From: Pisolithus tinctorius | Lineage: Eukaryota > Basidiomycota > Agaricomycetes > Boletales > Pisolithaceae | Direction of reading: 5' to 3' | Assembly (NCBI GenBank): GCA_024663395.1 | Contig: JANFAH010000099.1 | Coordinates: forward strand, 1-64,000 | Length of the DNA stretch: 64,000 nt | In this document: in pieces, positions 33,005 to 45,121 of the stretch | Position numbering within the stretch: the first letter of the stretch is position 1 | Layout of the letters: each line of letters opens with the position of its first letter | Program-made: the position numbers and the translations under genes | The notes under the pieces: generated by a model | Database searches by the model: none | What the model saw: only the letters and a program-made list of their open reading frames with translations | Told to the model about the DNA's origin: nothing

Positions 33005-34110
33005 CTACGAGTCGAAAGGTTGCTCGAAAAGAAATTCGAATAAGGACTCGAGGAACTGCCTGTTCTCAGGTTGTTCGTCGACTGGTACGGCCATTATTGC
33101 CTCTTTAAGTTCCTCCTGAGTGGCACGGTGGGTGACATCCCTAACGTCCGCTTTCTTTCGTACATAGATATGAGAGAACAGGTACATCAATTCCTCGACA
33201 GAGGGGGTATGCGACTGTCGACGTTCTTTGAGTTTGTTCTTGACGCGTCTTGCCAATTTGGGGAGTGGTAGATGGGACGCACAGAGTCTCTCCCATGATT
33301 TCTTGCCAAAACAACGAATCATCTTTTCTTCTGCCATGTCTAGTAGGATGCCGTGATGAAATGGCACTAGGAATGAAATAGCCTGACGGAGAGATCAGTC
33401 AAGAAGCGCTCTACATGGGTCAGAACCAATTACCCGGCACAGGTCGTCGGTCGCATTGGTACGTTTCCTGTACGTCTCGTCGACCTGAACCTCGAGGGCT
33501 GCTATGGCACGACCCAACTCCGACTGCTCCTTCCGTATTTCGCTGTGTACTCTTTTCAAGTCATTGACCGACTTCTTCGTTTTATCGACGGCTCTTCTAA
33601 ATTCATCGTCCAACTTCTTCATTTCACTGCGATGGCGTTCCATGTTGTGCTCATGCCTCATCTCAATCAACCTGCATTCCATTGTAGTAAGTCTCGACCG
33701 CAACATTTCTGTAATGTCACAGTTAGTCCTAGCAGATAGCAACAATATAACGGAAACTCACCATCACTACAGTCTCCCAAAGATCCATCCTCAGGACAAT
33801 CTCCAGCATCTTTCGTCTTTGGCTCAATGACGACGTGCATCACTTTATCCTCCTCATCTAGGCCACAGTCAGCTGACAACTACCTGTGGTTTACACTGAC
33901 AGGCTCACCAAAAAAATGTTCACTTTTGAGCATGTTTGGTCTCACTGGGACCACAGAGTCGCCAGTTGAATTCACTGCTGTTGCTTGCACTGCGGGTTGA
34001 AGACCGCCAGGGGTGTGTGCAGGAAACAGATATTCCAGATCCAAAATACGAATTTCAGGGTGGTTAAACATAACACGTATTCTCGAAAGCCTTGACATGG
34101 CCAGTACCAT
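33005..34110 (-). CDS. Coiled-coil protein of unknown function, 320 aa
   Basis: Inferred exons 33,897-34,110, 33,762-33,857, 33,434-33,708 and 33,005-33,382; lengths sum to 963 nt. The first intron would be only 39 nt, so that junction is less certain. The middle exon is strongly coiled-coil (RSRLTTMECRLIEMRHEHNM, KSVNDLKRVHSEIRKEQSEL). The C-terminal exon is basic then acidic (KLARRVKNKLKERRQSH, EELKEAIMAVPVDEQPENRQ). No catalytic motif is visible and no family is recognised. Confidence 0.6.
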
Positions 34111-34301
34111 GATTGAGAAATCGAAGAGGGAAAGGCCCCGCGCAGTGGTCTATAAGTCCTAGGGGAAAAAAGGGGTCAGCTGCTGAGGCGCCTTGCTTAC
34201 GTCAGCTGACATGAAGGCAACTTCGCACCACTGCACACACAGCCACTGAGCACTGAGCGTCTGCGAAACATACTCAATCCCGACTGCCCTCCCACTGTTT
34301 T

Positions 34302-37166
34302 ATGCCAACGAGACCCGCACATTCATCCCGGAAAGAAGAACAGATCAGTACTAGAACATATTTACATCCTTTTCTGACACAGACCCTTCAACATGGAGAA
34401 CAACGCGAACAAAAAGACCGTTCAATTCTGCTCGGACTTCCTGTCGAATCACTTACACACGTCACTTCGTATCTCACTCCGCCCTCACTCATCGCCCTCG
34501 GCAGCACTTGTAGGCGCTTGCACGGCCACGTAAACGACGACAACACGTGGTATCGTGCCTTCCTTACTCAGGTAGTCGGTGCCCATCCAGAACGCCCCCT
34601 CGACGAAGGAAACGTTTTTCTGTTGAGGAGGGTAGCACGTACCTGGAGGGCGGAGTTTGTGTCGAGGTACATGCTCAGACAGTGCGCTTCTCTTCCTTGG
34701 TCGCATATTTTTTCATTGACAAATGTATGGTGAATCGATAGACAGTGGGAGCATGCCCGTACACCGTGTATCACTCACACACCTCAGGACACGACCATTG
34801 ACAGCATCTACCTCGTCTCCCCGTATATCCAGTCTTCCCTATTCCCCCACTTCCCCTACTCCAATCAGCGCGATCAGCCTGCAGGGCCTGGGCCAGCACT
34901 TCTGACGATATCCCTCCAATACGGAACCATCGCGCGCTCCTTCCCGCTCACGGGGAAAGTCCTCAAAGGATACCTCGATCCATCGGGCACTGGTCCTGGG
35001 ATTGGGAATCCGAATGCCGAGTTCACACCCGACGTTTCGGCATGTGAGATCATGTCTTCATCTTCTTCCGAGTCTAAGGGAAGCGTGAGCGTGGTTTGGG
35101 GTAAACGCGATGGCGAAATTCTCCTCACTACCACCAGCAGGGCGTTTGTGCCCGCATCGGGTTTCACGACTTCCAGTGTGGTGCGGTGCAGCGTCCAAGA
35201 TTTGCACCATGGCGCCGTGAATAAAATCGTCATCGATTCGCTCTCGAAGACATTCCTTTCGGCTGGAGGAGACGGAAGAGTGAAATTATGGAGCTGGGAT
35301 CGACAGAACCTGAACTGCTTGTGGACTTCTGAGCAAAGCCAGGTGTCATTGGTTCCAGATGGAATCGTTGGCCTGGCAGGAGGCTTGAGCTCTGGCGTGA
35401 TCGTAGGAGTGCTGGCTAGTGGCGATATTTGTGTGTGGTGGGTTCCGTCTGTGATAGATGTGGGTACGGCCGCTATTGCACTCCCCGAACTGAGGATCGG
35501 TGATCCGACAAAGAGTGGCGGAGGTCAGGGACAGTCGGACGCAGGTCATGCTCTGAGCAGACAGACCCCAAAACTCAAAGCTATACATATTCTGCGCGGT
35601 CCTCGTTACTCGTCCACCCCACCTAATTCTCTGTTGTCGCCGTCTGCCGCAAGCTCTCAACCAACGACTTTGTTGATGTCTTACACCTCCCACCCCTTCC
35701 TTTACCTCCTTACAGTGACCTCCACCGACACACTTGGGATCACGCAATTCGGAGACGGAGAGTGTGGGTGCTCCCTTTCTGCCCTCGAGGTCGTGAGTTC
35801 TGTTGTGGAGCCTATCGTATGCTCCTCTTGGCCTGCTGCCTCAAGAGAGGGAAGCGGGGGACGAACGAGAGAGCGAGAGTTCGTGATTGCAGGTGATTAC
35901 ATGGGGTTCGTCAGCTTTTATGATATCGACGCGCCTGCTACCCCTGCGGCGTCATATAACTCAACATCCTCGCCAACGTCGATCACGCCAGCAACATTGT
36001 TGCGCGTATCGACACCTAAACACAAATTTTCGGCCCACACCGATGGATCTATCACATCTATTGCATGGTCCCCATATGTGTTTGTGACAGGCTCGCAGCG
36101 AGGGAGCGTGGCTGTTTGGGATAGCATTACTTTAGAAGAGGTGAGGAGGTTCGATTCCTTGCAGTTTTCTCATCGCCCTACTCGTTTCCCTCTTCTTGCC
36201 CCTCCTGCTCCGGACCTTGGGGGTGGGGGTGGGAACGAGAATGAGAATGCTGAAAGAGCAGATGCGGAAGGAGATGGAGATGGCGTGAGCAAGATACTCA
36301 TTGAGAACCAGATGGTGGTGGTTGTTCGAGGGAATAGAGTTATGACGTGGCATGCCGGGGACATGAGACGTCTAGGGAAGGCAAGACGTCATGCGCGGGG
36401 GAAGAAAGTCAATCAGGGGAAAAGGATGGAAAGAGGGGTTGCGAAGGGACTGGGTACGTTTCTTCCCCTTTTTGTAATGGTGCGATCTTATCGCTTGTGC
36501 TGGGCAGACCAATATGATTTCCAAGTGTCCATCGCAGACTCAATCAATGAGATCACGCATGAAAGGGAACATGCGGCATACGAGAGGGAGCGGATGATGC
36601 GCACTATAGGGAGGGTGAGGGAGGAAAGAGAAGGACTGGAAAACTTGGGGTTGGACGAGACTGAGGCTGTCGAGTATGTGATGTGGCTGTCGAGGGAGGA
36701 GTGTGTGAAGGAGGTGGGGGTGAAAGTTGGAACTAAGGCTGGAGAAGAAGTTCATGAAGGCGACCTCGAAAACTTACTTGGTGATACGTTCACTCCCGAT
36801 ACAGGATCAACGTCAGAGAGGGCAGCACAGGCGATATCGTCCTTGGCGGAAGAAGATTTCCTACCTGTCCCTCGGAGGAGTGCAAGTGGATCACCCACAC
36901 CAAGTAACTCCTCACCTTCAACTTCACTGTTAGATTCGGAATCTGGGTCGGTGTGGGGATCTGTGTCAGCCCATCTGTCGTTCTCGACTCCGAGTCTTGA
37001 ACGCGAACGTCGCCAATCGCGATCAGTGTGGGGGAGTGGACAAGGGGCGTCGTCATCTGGCACTAGCGCATCTGTTTTGGCCCCTGGATGGGGGGATGAC
37101 GATGACTTGAGGTTCGCAATCGAGTTGAGTCTTGCTGAGGCTCAGAGTCGCGGAGACGTTTTGTGA
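34302..37166 (+). CDS. F-box/WD40 protein with C-terminal ubiquitin-interacting motif
   Basis: Probable substrate receptor of an SCF-type ubiquitin ligase. The N-terminal F-box region has LGLPVESLTHVTSYLTPPSL IALGSTCRRLHG. An intron near 34,720-34,789 leads into the WD-repeat region with HHGAVNKIVIDSLSKTFLSA GGDGRVKLWSWD and HTDGSITSIAWSPYVFVTGS QRGSVAVWD. The last residues, DDDLRFAIELSLAEAQSRG, fit the UIM pattern (acidic run, Ala, Ser, Glu spacing). A 54-nt stretch near 36,455-36,508 has GT-AG borders but is also open, so it may be an intron or retained. Ser/Thr-rich linkers separate the WD and UIM parts. Orthology to a named F-box protein is not claimed. Confidence 0.8.
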
Positions 37167-38147
37167 GTGTGCCCTTAGACTATGGTATGGGCGAATAGGG
37201 CAAGTGTGCTTCCCCGACTTATCGTCATTTTTTCTTCTTCTATGAATCCTTTTCTTTTTTTCTTGTATGCGAGCCACTCGGTATCGACGTAGAATGGGAG
37301 TATTATTGTCTGTGTAGTGTAAATAACCGTCGTTCGTGTTTGAACGCTAGAACGTATATAACGACAACGCCGAAAACCCGTGAAGCTTGTTGAAGCTGTA
37401 ACCTTCCGTACTAAGTTACCTGCCCAAGATCAACTGAGACGCCATGGGGCCCTACGGTAGTATCTTCTGTCTTGCCCATGGGTCAGACTGAGCTGGATCC
37501 GGTACCTCTGTGAGAATGTAGTCTTGCGACCTTCGTAAGTGTAACAGTGTTGGCCTACATATCGATTCAGCTCGCATGCACCTTCAAGTTGCTACAACGT
37601 AAGCTAAGATCCTGTGTGTGGTGCCTTCGCACGTCTGCTGGATCTTATTATAAGGGTGCTCCGACGTTCGAAGGGGCCTGCAACCGCCCCGTCAGGACAC
37701 CCGTAGATGCAGATACACCTTCGATATCGCAACCCGCATTGCCTGTATCAGCTGTCGGCTTCCCGGGCTTTGAAGAGTTACCAAGCGTTTAGTAAATTAC
37801 CGTCACCGACCGCCAGCAATTCCTGCTCATGATCAATCTGCTAGGATCGCATCCAAATCTTCGCAGGCTCAATTTTACGACGCGGGAGATGAGCGCTTGA
37901 GCCCTCAACGCGATCTACGACGTGTATACTGGTGGAGTCCCTTACGCTCTCTGAAGAGTCACCAGGTCCTAGGTGGGTTTCCAAAAACCTTGCTCACGCC
38001 CGTAGCTAATTGATGCCAGGATATCGCCTGATTTTCATCTCCGAGCATGGAACATGGGTTCCTCTGGAACACTCGGACGGGTAACGAGCCTGAAATGAAC
38101 ATCAGAAGCGGTGCTCCCTCTGGCTTTGAGGAGCTGTCAAGTCCCGA
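37167..38147. other. No gene recognised
   Basis: Intergenic sequence. Words of the type GGCTTTGA(A/G)GAG recur near 37,766 and 38,120 and in weaker form (TTTTTGAAGAGCTG) near 38,265, hinting at an old low-copy repeat, but no intact gene is visible. Confidence 0.4.
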
Positions 38148-38852
38148 ATGGTTCTCCATACCACTAACTCCCCACCGTTTTCGCTCATGGTTAAGTTATG
38201 GCAGGCAGTATTCAATCCTTCGCCGAGTTACCTGGATTCTGCTCACCTCTGCCAGTGGTGGACCTTCCAGTTTTTGAAGAGCTGCAGCCTTCTGGGCGGA
38301 TCTCCCTTGCCGGCTTCCCAACGGTCATGTGTACAACTCATCTACGCAAGGAGAATTAGCGATGTTACGCTAGATAACATTGAACAGTACGTTCTGAAGT
38401 GGCCGGAACCTGATGTTTTCAGCGAACTCCACGCGTTTACTTACTTGACACTCGGTTCTAATGTTCCCGAGGACATTTTCGTACGCTGCGCTCTGAGGTT
38501 GAAATATTGTGGTGCAAATCGCAAGCACAGCCCCACTTATGCCGATGACTGCGATCTGCTCGCGAGGAGGGTAACGGATATCAAGTTCTGCACACCCTCA
38601 ATTATTCGTGCTCAAGGCATACCATCTGTTATGATTGCCTACAAACTATGTAGGCAGTGGGACGAGAGAGAGATACGCAAGTGGTTCCACGTCCAGCACG
38701 AGACAAAGAGGGACATGATTAGATGGCATTTCATGGAGCTTAGGATTCCCACACCGGTAACACATTACTTCAAACGTTACACCGCTTCCCTTGGACGCTG
38801 TTCAGGACTGAGCGGCGTGTTCCAGAGCAACTCTAACAGACTCCGTTGCTAA
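38148..38852 (+). CDS. Hypothetical protein, 234 aa
   Basis: An uninterrupted frame of 234 codons, long for random sequence here, with an even composition and no low complexity (SNVPEDIFVRCALRLKYCGA, YKLCRQWDEREIRKWFHVQH). I recognise no family. The first about 50 residues overlap the repeat-like words noted upstream and may not be coding. It could be an exon of a larger gene or a decayed element. Confidence 0.35.
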   Translation: MVLHTTNSPPFSLMVKLWQAVFNPSPSYLDSAHLCQWWTFQFLKSCSLLGGSPLPASQRSCVQLIYARRISDVTLDNIEQYVLKWPEPDVFSELHAFTYLTLGSNVPEDIFVRCALRLKYCGANRKHSPTYADDCDLLARRVTDIKFCTPSIIRAQGIPSVMIAYKLCRQWDEREIRKWFHVQHETKRDMIRWHFMELRIPTPVTHYFKRYTASLGRCSGLSGVFQSNSNRLRC

Positions 38853-40231
38853 AAGGAGTATCAGGTAAGTTACAAATAGACTGCTCTGCAGCAGAGGACT
38901 GTCGGATGGTTGGAGCAGACTCCATGCTAGCTTTCATGCTAGTAGCGCAATTTGTTGTTTAAAGCAAATGTAGAATTTGTTACGGTATGGAGTAGTTGTG
39001 TTTGGTACGTATGATGACATCTGCCTCTCTCAGACACTCACGATCGGCCGCAAATGGTGGAGCTGGAGAAAAATCCGAAACCAACTATTACACCGTATTC
39101 CTTGGTTTCTCGGAGCTTGTACGTGACGCTGGAGTTTGGTGCGGGGGATTTCCCGAAAGTGGACGAGGTTTGGAGAATTCTGAGGAGACATACGTTCGGC
39201 AGCCACGAAAACTTCATGGTTCAGCGACTACTACTCACTAGGACTTGATTCCAGCAGTGGTTACGACATGGCAAGACGAAGGCTTATCTATGAGCGTCAA
39301 AAGTGTCAACAGCGATGGAGCGATGGAGCGATAGGTGGTGGCTGGGATTGTGGACGAGTGATACGTACCATTCGAGGACCGAGCTAGATTGGACCTTAAA
39401 TGAGTCGGGTGAGGGGACAGAATTGTCATCACGCCAGAACCAGTACAAAAATAGTCACTGGAACTGCAGGCAGTGGCGCCGTTACGATGTGATGGCACAA
39501 TAGTGAGGTGACGAGATGAACCTCGCACGTTCGGTCGTAAGGAGTCGGAGTTGGATTTGTCTGCACTTGATTGAGTCCGTAGCCGTGAGCGCTGGGAAGT
39601 AACGGCCTGTGTACGTTGCTTGCCAAACGGCAACAAAATTGCGAGTCCATCGAAGCCCGGAAGGCCAGGTGGTTTGTGGCCAAAATTACTGTTAGTGCAA
39701 TCGCATTTCTCGCGCTGCATTCGCGCCAGACGTGGCGCGGAGTGGTTTCAGGATAAAAGATCTGGTTGAGATGGAGAGGCCTGATTCCTGGAGCGGATGA
39801 AGAACCCACTGGAGGTGAGCTCTAACTGTGTGCATACACCCAACGTGCAAGGGTCGGTATGACGTCAGGCTGGAGAGTACAAGTCCCGATGCAGAAAATT
39901 ACGTAAGTCCACACGTTCTGACTGGCGATCACGCGTGCCGGTGGCGGGAAATGTGCCAGGTACGACGACTAGACCACGGGGCTCTATGATCTTATCATCA
40001 GTTGCGCTTCAACAGCTGAGAGAGCGATGTCGTACTTGCACGTTGCGCAGGTTATTACCCAGGCACGGGTGCAGCGGCGATGCCCGAATGGCAAAATCAA
40101 CTCACTGGCAGGAATGGCGAAAATCGCTCTGTTGTACGGCTGTCATGGAGAAACCGACCGAAAGATAAGGCGAACGAGATAATATAAAAAGGCGACTCAA
40201 TTCCCAATCGCATCTCACACCCGTCGTTGGG
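38853..40231. other. No gene recognised
   Basis: Intergenic region with short ORFs on both strands (for example minus 39,429-39,809) that lack family features. The last few hundred bases presumably hold the promoter of the first P-type ATPase gene. Confidence 0.4.
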
Positions 40232-43200
40232 ATGGAAAAGACGTTGAGCAAGTCGACGGAGAGAGAACGTCCACAGGGATATGGCATTCAGATCGGGTGC
40301 GTCGCCAGCCTACAATAGCGTCGCTGGTTGCCGTCACCTGAGCTTCTTTCTATAGCTACCGTACGCTATCGATTCGCGTCGATGAGCGACAGCTTCCTCA
40401 GAAGCCAAAGAAGTCTAAGGATCCTACTGATGCCATCGCAGCGATCGATGTCCACCTCATCCCATCAAATCAAGTCTACACTAGGTACTCGTGCCACCCC
40501 ACCGTCGGTCTCGAAGCGGCAGCTGTGCAGAGAAAATTGAAATCCGATGGAAAGAACATCATCAGCTCTCCTCCGACAAAGTACTGGCTCAAGGCTTTGA
40601 ACTATGTCTTCGGTGGTTTCAACTTTCTCATGTGGATCGCCTTCGTCGTCACCATCGTATGTCCCGCATGACCGTCGGTCCTTAGTCCCCTACTAACCAT
40701 GTCCAGCTGTCGTACAAACCACTCGGTCAACCCCCGCTCGTATTTAACCTTGGTGTCGCCACCCTCCTCGTCAGTCCCTTTTGTCTCTTTCCGTGTACTC
40801 ACTCATCCCACCTCTCGCCCAGATGATCGTCATCATCGTCTCAGCCACATTCTATGCTCTTGTCGACTGGAACGCCAGCAGGATCATGAAATCCATCAAA
40901 TCTCTCATTGCAGAAGAAGCTTCCGTCATTCGTGAAGGCAAGCAACAGCTCGTACCTGCCAATGACATTGTCGTTGGAGACATCGTCGTCCTCTCCACCG
41001 GCGAACGCGTCCCCGCCGACTTGCGCATTGTGCAGATGTCTTCCGACCTCAAGTTCGATCGTTCCTTGTTGACTGGCGAGAGGTCCGTCCGTCCCTACGT
41101 CCGTACCACCCTCGAGGCTGGGTTAACATTTTCCTTAGTGATATGGTCCCTGGCTCTCTCGACTCCACCGCAGATAACGCTCTCGAAACCCGCAACCTCG
41201 CGCTCACCTCCACGTTCGTCACGCAAGGCACTTGCCACGGCGTCGTCTTTGCCACCGGAGACAGAACCGTCATGGGTCGCCTCGTCTCAATGTCCGGGGA
41301 AACCAAGTTCAAACTTACCACCATCCAAAAAGAGATTTGGTTCTTCACGAAAGTCATCTCAGCCGTCGCTTTGAGTTTGTTCTGTCTCAGTTTATTGTTG
41401 TTTGGCGTGTGGTTGAGGACGAGTTATCCGGGATATGATACGGTGTCGATCGCGATCGTTAATTCGATCGGGTGTTTGACAGCGTTCGTGCCGCAGGTAA
41501 GCATCACATCCTTCCTGTCTCATTCGCCGAAACTGATGCAATCATACAGGGCCTCCCTGTCTGTGTCGCGCTTTCTCTCACAGTCATCGCCCGGCGCATG
41601 TCTAAGCGCCACGTTCTCGTCAAAAATCTCGCCACTATCGAAACATTGGGATGTATCTCCGTATTATGTTCGGACAAAACGGGGACATTGACCGCTGGAA
41701 AGATGGTGCGAAGTGTTCTCACGTCACTTCACCATCTCACTCACGAAAAAAAAATGTTCTGCAGGCTGTCGAGTCCGTCGCGTTCCTGGATGCCGCCTAC
41801 AGCGCTAAAGATTTTATTGCGAACTTTACCGATGCACTTTCATGCACCATTGCGCCGACTTCCACCGCATCTGCCTCGCAGACGCGTTCGCCCTCTCCGC
41901 TCACTTCTTTCTCCTCCAACCCTGTCCACGTTCTTCATGCCATTACCCGTCTCTGTAACGGGGCCAAGTTTGCTTCGTCTCATGATTCTTCTACGAACGA
42001 AAAATTTACCCCAGACTCAGAGCCTACGATCAAAGGCGACCCCACTGACACTGCCATCCTCAAATTTGCAACCTCGCTCTCTGCCGTGGATAGCACGGCA
42101 AGGGAGAGTTCGGGGAAGTATGTCAAAGCATTCGAGATCCCGTTCAATTCGAAAAATAAGTGGATGATGACCGTTGTGCGAGACACTTCTGTTGCCGCAA
42201 TGGTGGACGAGGTGGGAGACGCCGCAGTCGAGAAGAAAGAATCTCGGAAATACGAACCAGACGTAGTACCAACACAGGAAGGAACGTGGATGTTCGTCAA
42301 AGGCGCCCCTGACATCCTCTTCCCAGCCTGCGGGACGGTGATGTTGTCGGACGGCTCGGTTATCCCGTTTGGGGAGGCTGAACGAGAGAGGCTTGGTGCG
42401 ATGCAAAGCGAGTGGTCTTCCGAGGGACAGAGAGTATTGGCTCTGTGCGTTCGTTACTATACTTTTTGCTCTTCATTACTAACATGCTGTCGATGGGGAA
42501 CTTGGAAAGATGTCAAAAACCACTTCCGCTATTCAAATCTTCCCTTCCACCTTCCGATCTCGAGGAAAGTCTCTACAGCGATCTCCATTCCCTCACACTC
42601 GTTGCGCTCGTTGGGATTCGTGATCCGCCCCGTGAGGATGTCCCGTCCGCGATCGAGGTGATCAGGAGGGCAGGTGTGAGGGTTTTCATGGTTACTGGAG
42701 ATTTCAGGTTGACGGCCGTGGCTATTGCGAGGCAGGTGTGTCTAGCTTCCCATCTTTTCTCTTCTGGACTGCAGAAATGCTGACAGGATAGGCGATAGGT
42801 TGGGATCGTCACTCAACAACAGATCGACACGATCGCAGATGTTCGATCACCTGTTCTGTCAGGGAAATTCCCTTCCGGCACCATCCCTGCACCTTTGATC
42901 AAACCGTCCCCCGACGACCCCATCCGTTCGCTTGTTCTGACAGGCGAGGATGTCACCTCCCTTACACCTCACGACTGGGATATCATCCTCTCTCACTACA
43001 CTGAACTCGTTTTTGCACGCACAACGCCTGACCAAAAAATGAAAATTGTTGAGTCGATCAAAGCGCGCGGCGATAATACCGTCGCCGTCACAGGTGACGG
43101 TGTCAATGACGCCCCGGCGCTCAAAGCGGCGGACATTGGCGTGGCCATGGGTGCTGGAAGCGATGTCGCAAAGGAAGCTGCGGCACTGGTATTGTTGAAG

Positions 43201-44329
43201 AATGATTTTGCGAGTATTCCAGTAGCAATTGAGATGGGAAGATTAGTGTTTGATAATTTGAAGAAGGTAACGTTGTACCTGATGCCTGTGAGCTGCTTTC
43301 CTCCTCTTTTCCTCGACTTCGCTGGATTGACGGCCTATTGGAACCTGGCAGGTTGGGTCGTACACAGAATTCATGGCTGTGCTCTCCAACGTTTTACTTG
43401 GCATGCAAATCCCGCTTTCATCTTACCTCCAAGTCTGCTTCTCGATTACCAATGACGTTGTCATGTCCATTTCGCTGATGTATGAAAAAGCCGAGGCTGG
43501 TACGTCGATTGGTTTATGTTTTTGACTCGATGGTGAATTAACTGATTGGTGTGATCAGACCTGATGTTGAGGAAGCCGCGGAATGCACGCACGGATCGAT
43601 TGACAGATTGGAGGTTGTTCTTCCAAATCTATTTGGTACATTCCTTCAAACCTCGATCTTCCCTCGCGTGCTGTATTGTCTAACTTCTATGCCATGAACG
43701 CAGTTCCTTGGTCTCATGGCATGGCCTTGTGCTATGTCCATGTGGTTCGTCTACATGCGTCAGCAGGGACTCGGATTTTATGATGTTATATTGGTGTATA
43801 ACAAGTGGTCGGATGGATGGAAAGGATATACCCTCGATGAGCTGACGACCTTTGTGAACAGGGGACAATGCATCTAGTGTGTATCTCCTTTTTCCTCTAC
43901 TCAACTGGATACTAACGAACGTGCCACGCACGTAGCTATGTTACGATGGTATTCATCCAATATGGATCCCTCCTCGCCATCCGTAACAGGCGTGTCTCCA
44001 TCTTACACTCCAACCCACTCTGGGGTCCCCGTCGAAACCTCCTTGTCCCAGTCGGCATGATCGGTACTGCTCTCATCGCCGTCGTGAACCTGTACGGCCC
44101 AGGATTGCAGAAGGTCTTCTCCACGACGCCGATTCCGGGGATGTTCTGGGGTCCGCCGTTTGGATTTGCTTTGGGGATATTGTGTATGGATGAAGTGAGG
44201 AAAGCATGCGTGAGAGCTTGGCCGAACGTGAGTGTCCTTTCTCTGTGTTTCCCCCCCTTGTGTCGCCTGTGGTCAGGTGAGCTGATGTCTGATATGACAT
44301 AGTCTTTCATCGCCAAGATGGCATGGTAA
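40232..44329 (+). CDS. P2-type cation-transporting ATPase, paralogue 1 (Na,K-ATPase-like)
   Basis: A P-type pump with many membrane segments, probably moving alkali cations. Start MEKTLSKSTERERPQGYGIQ, then YRTLSIRVDE after an intron at GG/GTGCGT. Actuator: VVGDIVVLSTGERVPADLRI and LLTGE. M4: FVPQGLPVCVAL. Phosphorylation loop: VLCSDKTGTLTAG with the catalytic Asp. Nucleotide domain: KGDPTDTA, KGAPDILFPA. Hinge: MVTGDFRLTA, FARTTPDQKMKIV, TGDGVNDAPALKAADIGVAM. C-terminal membrane part ends SFIAKMAW. About a dozen 50-80 nt introns; all junctions examined keep frame. It resembles class IIC pumps; an ACU-type fungal alkali-cation pump is the main alternative. Its tandem partner starts at 49,981 on the same strand with introns at matching places. 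Confidence 0.85.
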
Positions 44330-45121
44330 CGTCTCTGGATCGGCCTTCGACGCGGACCTATACACTCTTACTGGCGTAGAATAGAAACGAAAGCGAGCGT
44401 ACTTTTGCTAGCGTTCGACAGGTCGGTCTCTGGTATACGAGAAAACGGTACTCCGCATAATATGGAGGGCTGTGATTATTCCATCATCTGTATTAACATA
44501 TATAGATAGATAAAACTTCGGGGATGAGGGTATATCATTAATGTCTTTTGATGACTGTTGGAGATTGATAACTGTGCCGCATCTTTAGTGCGATGTTGAG
44601 TGCTTACATAATCATCTTGGAGTGTACACTTCGTACACTTTTCTCCTATTTCCCTCAGTAGGTTGTTCACTACTGAGGGTAAGACTACCATTCTATACCA
44701 GTGTTCTACTTACTGACAACCTGTACAGGTTTCAATAGACTAGACAGACGTTCTGATCTTCCGCTGCTCATTACTGTGCGGCTGTGGTGCCTGTTTTCTG
44801 AGATGTAACTTCGTTACCAATAAAAGTTGCATTTAGTCAGTGTCAACGTGTCCAGATCAGCGAGTAGCGAGGGATGGTCGATCCTTAGCATTATGGGAAC
44901 TATGTAAGCGGACGAACGCAAATTACTTCATCATACCAACTGATCGCCAGAGAAGAGATAAGTCGAAATGCACAATGTTAATGTCGTTGAATGAGAGCCA
45001 TTCTGCTGACATTAAAGGTGCGTGAGGTTGAATTTTAGTAAGCTACCGACCAAGCACAGACACTAGTAGGAGGGTTGGTTCTTTCAAATCCATGCACGTT
45101 ACTCTATATTATTGTAGATAC
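44330..45121. other. 3' region; no gene recognised
   Basis: Between two convergent genes (the first P-type ATPase and the Zn2Cys6 regulator). Only short ORFs. Confidence 0.5.
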
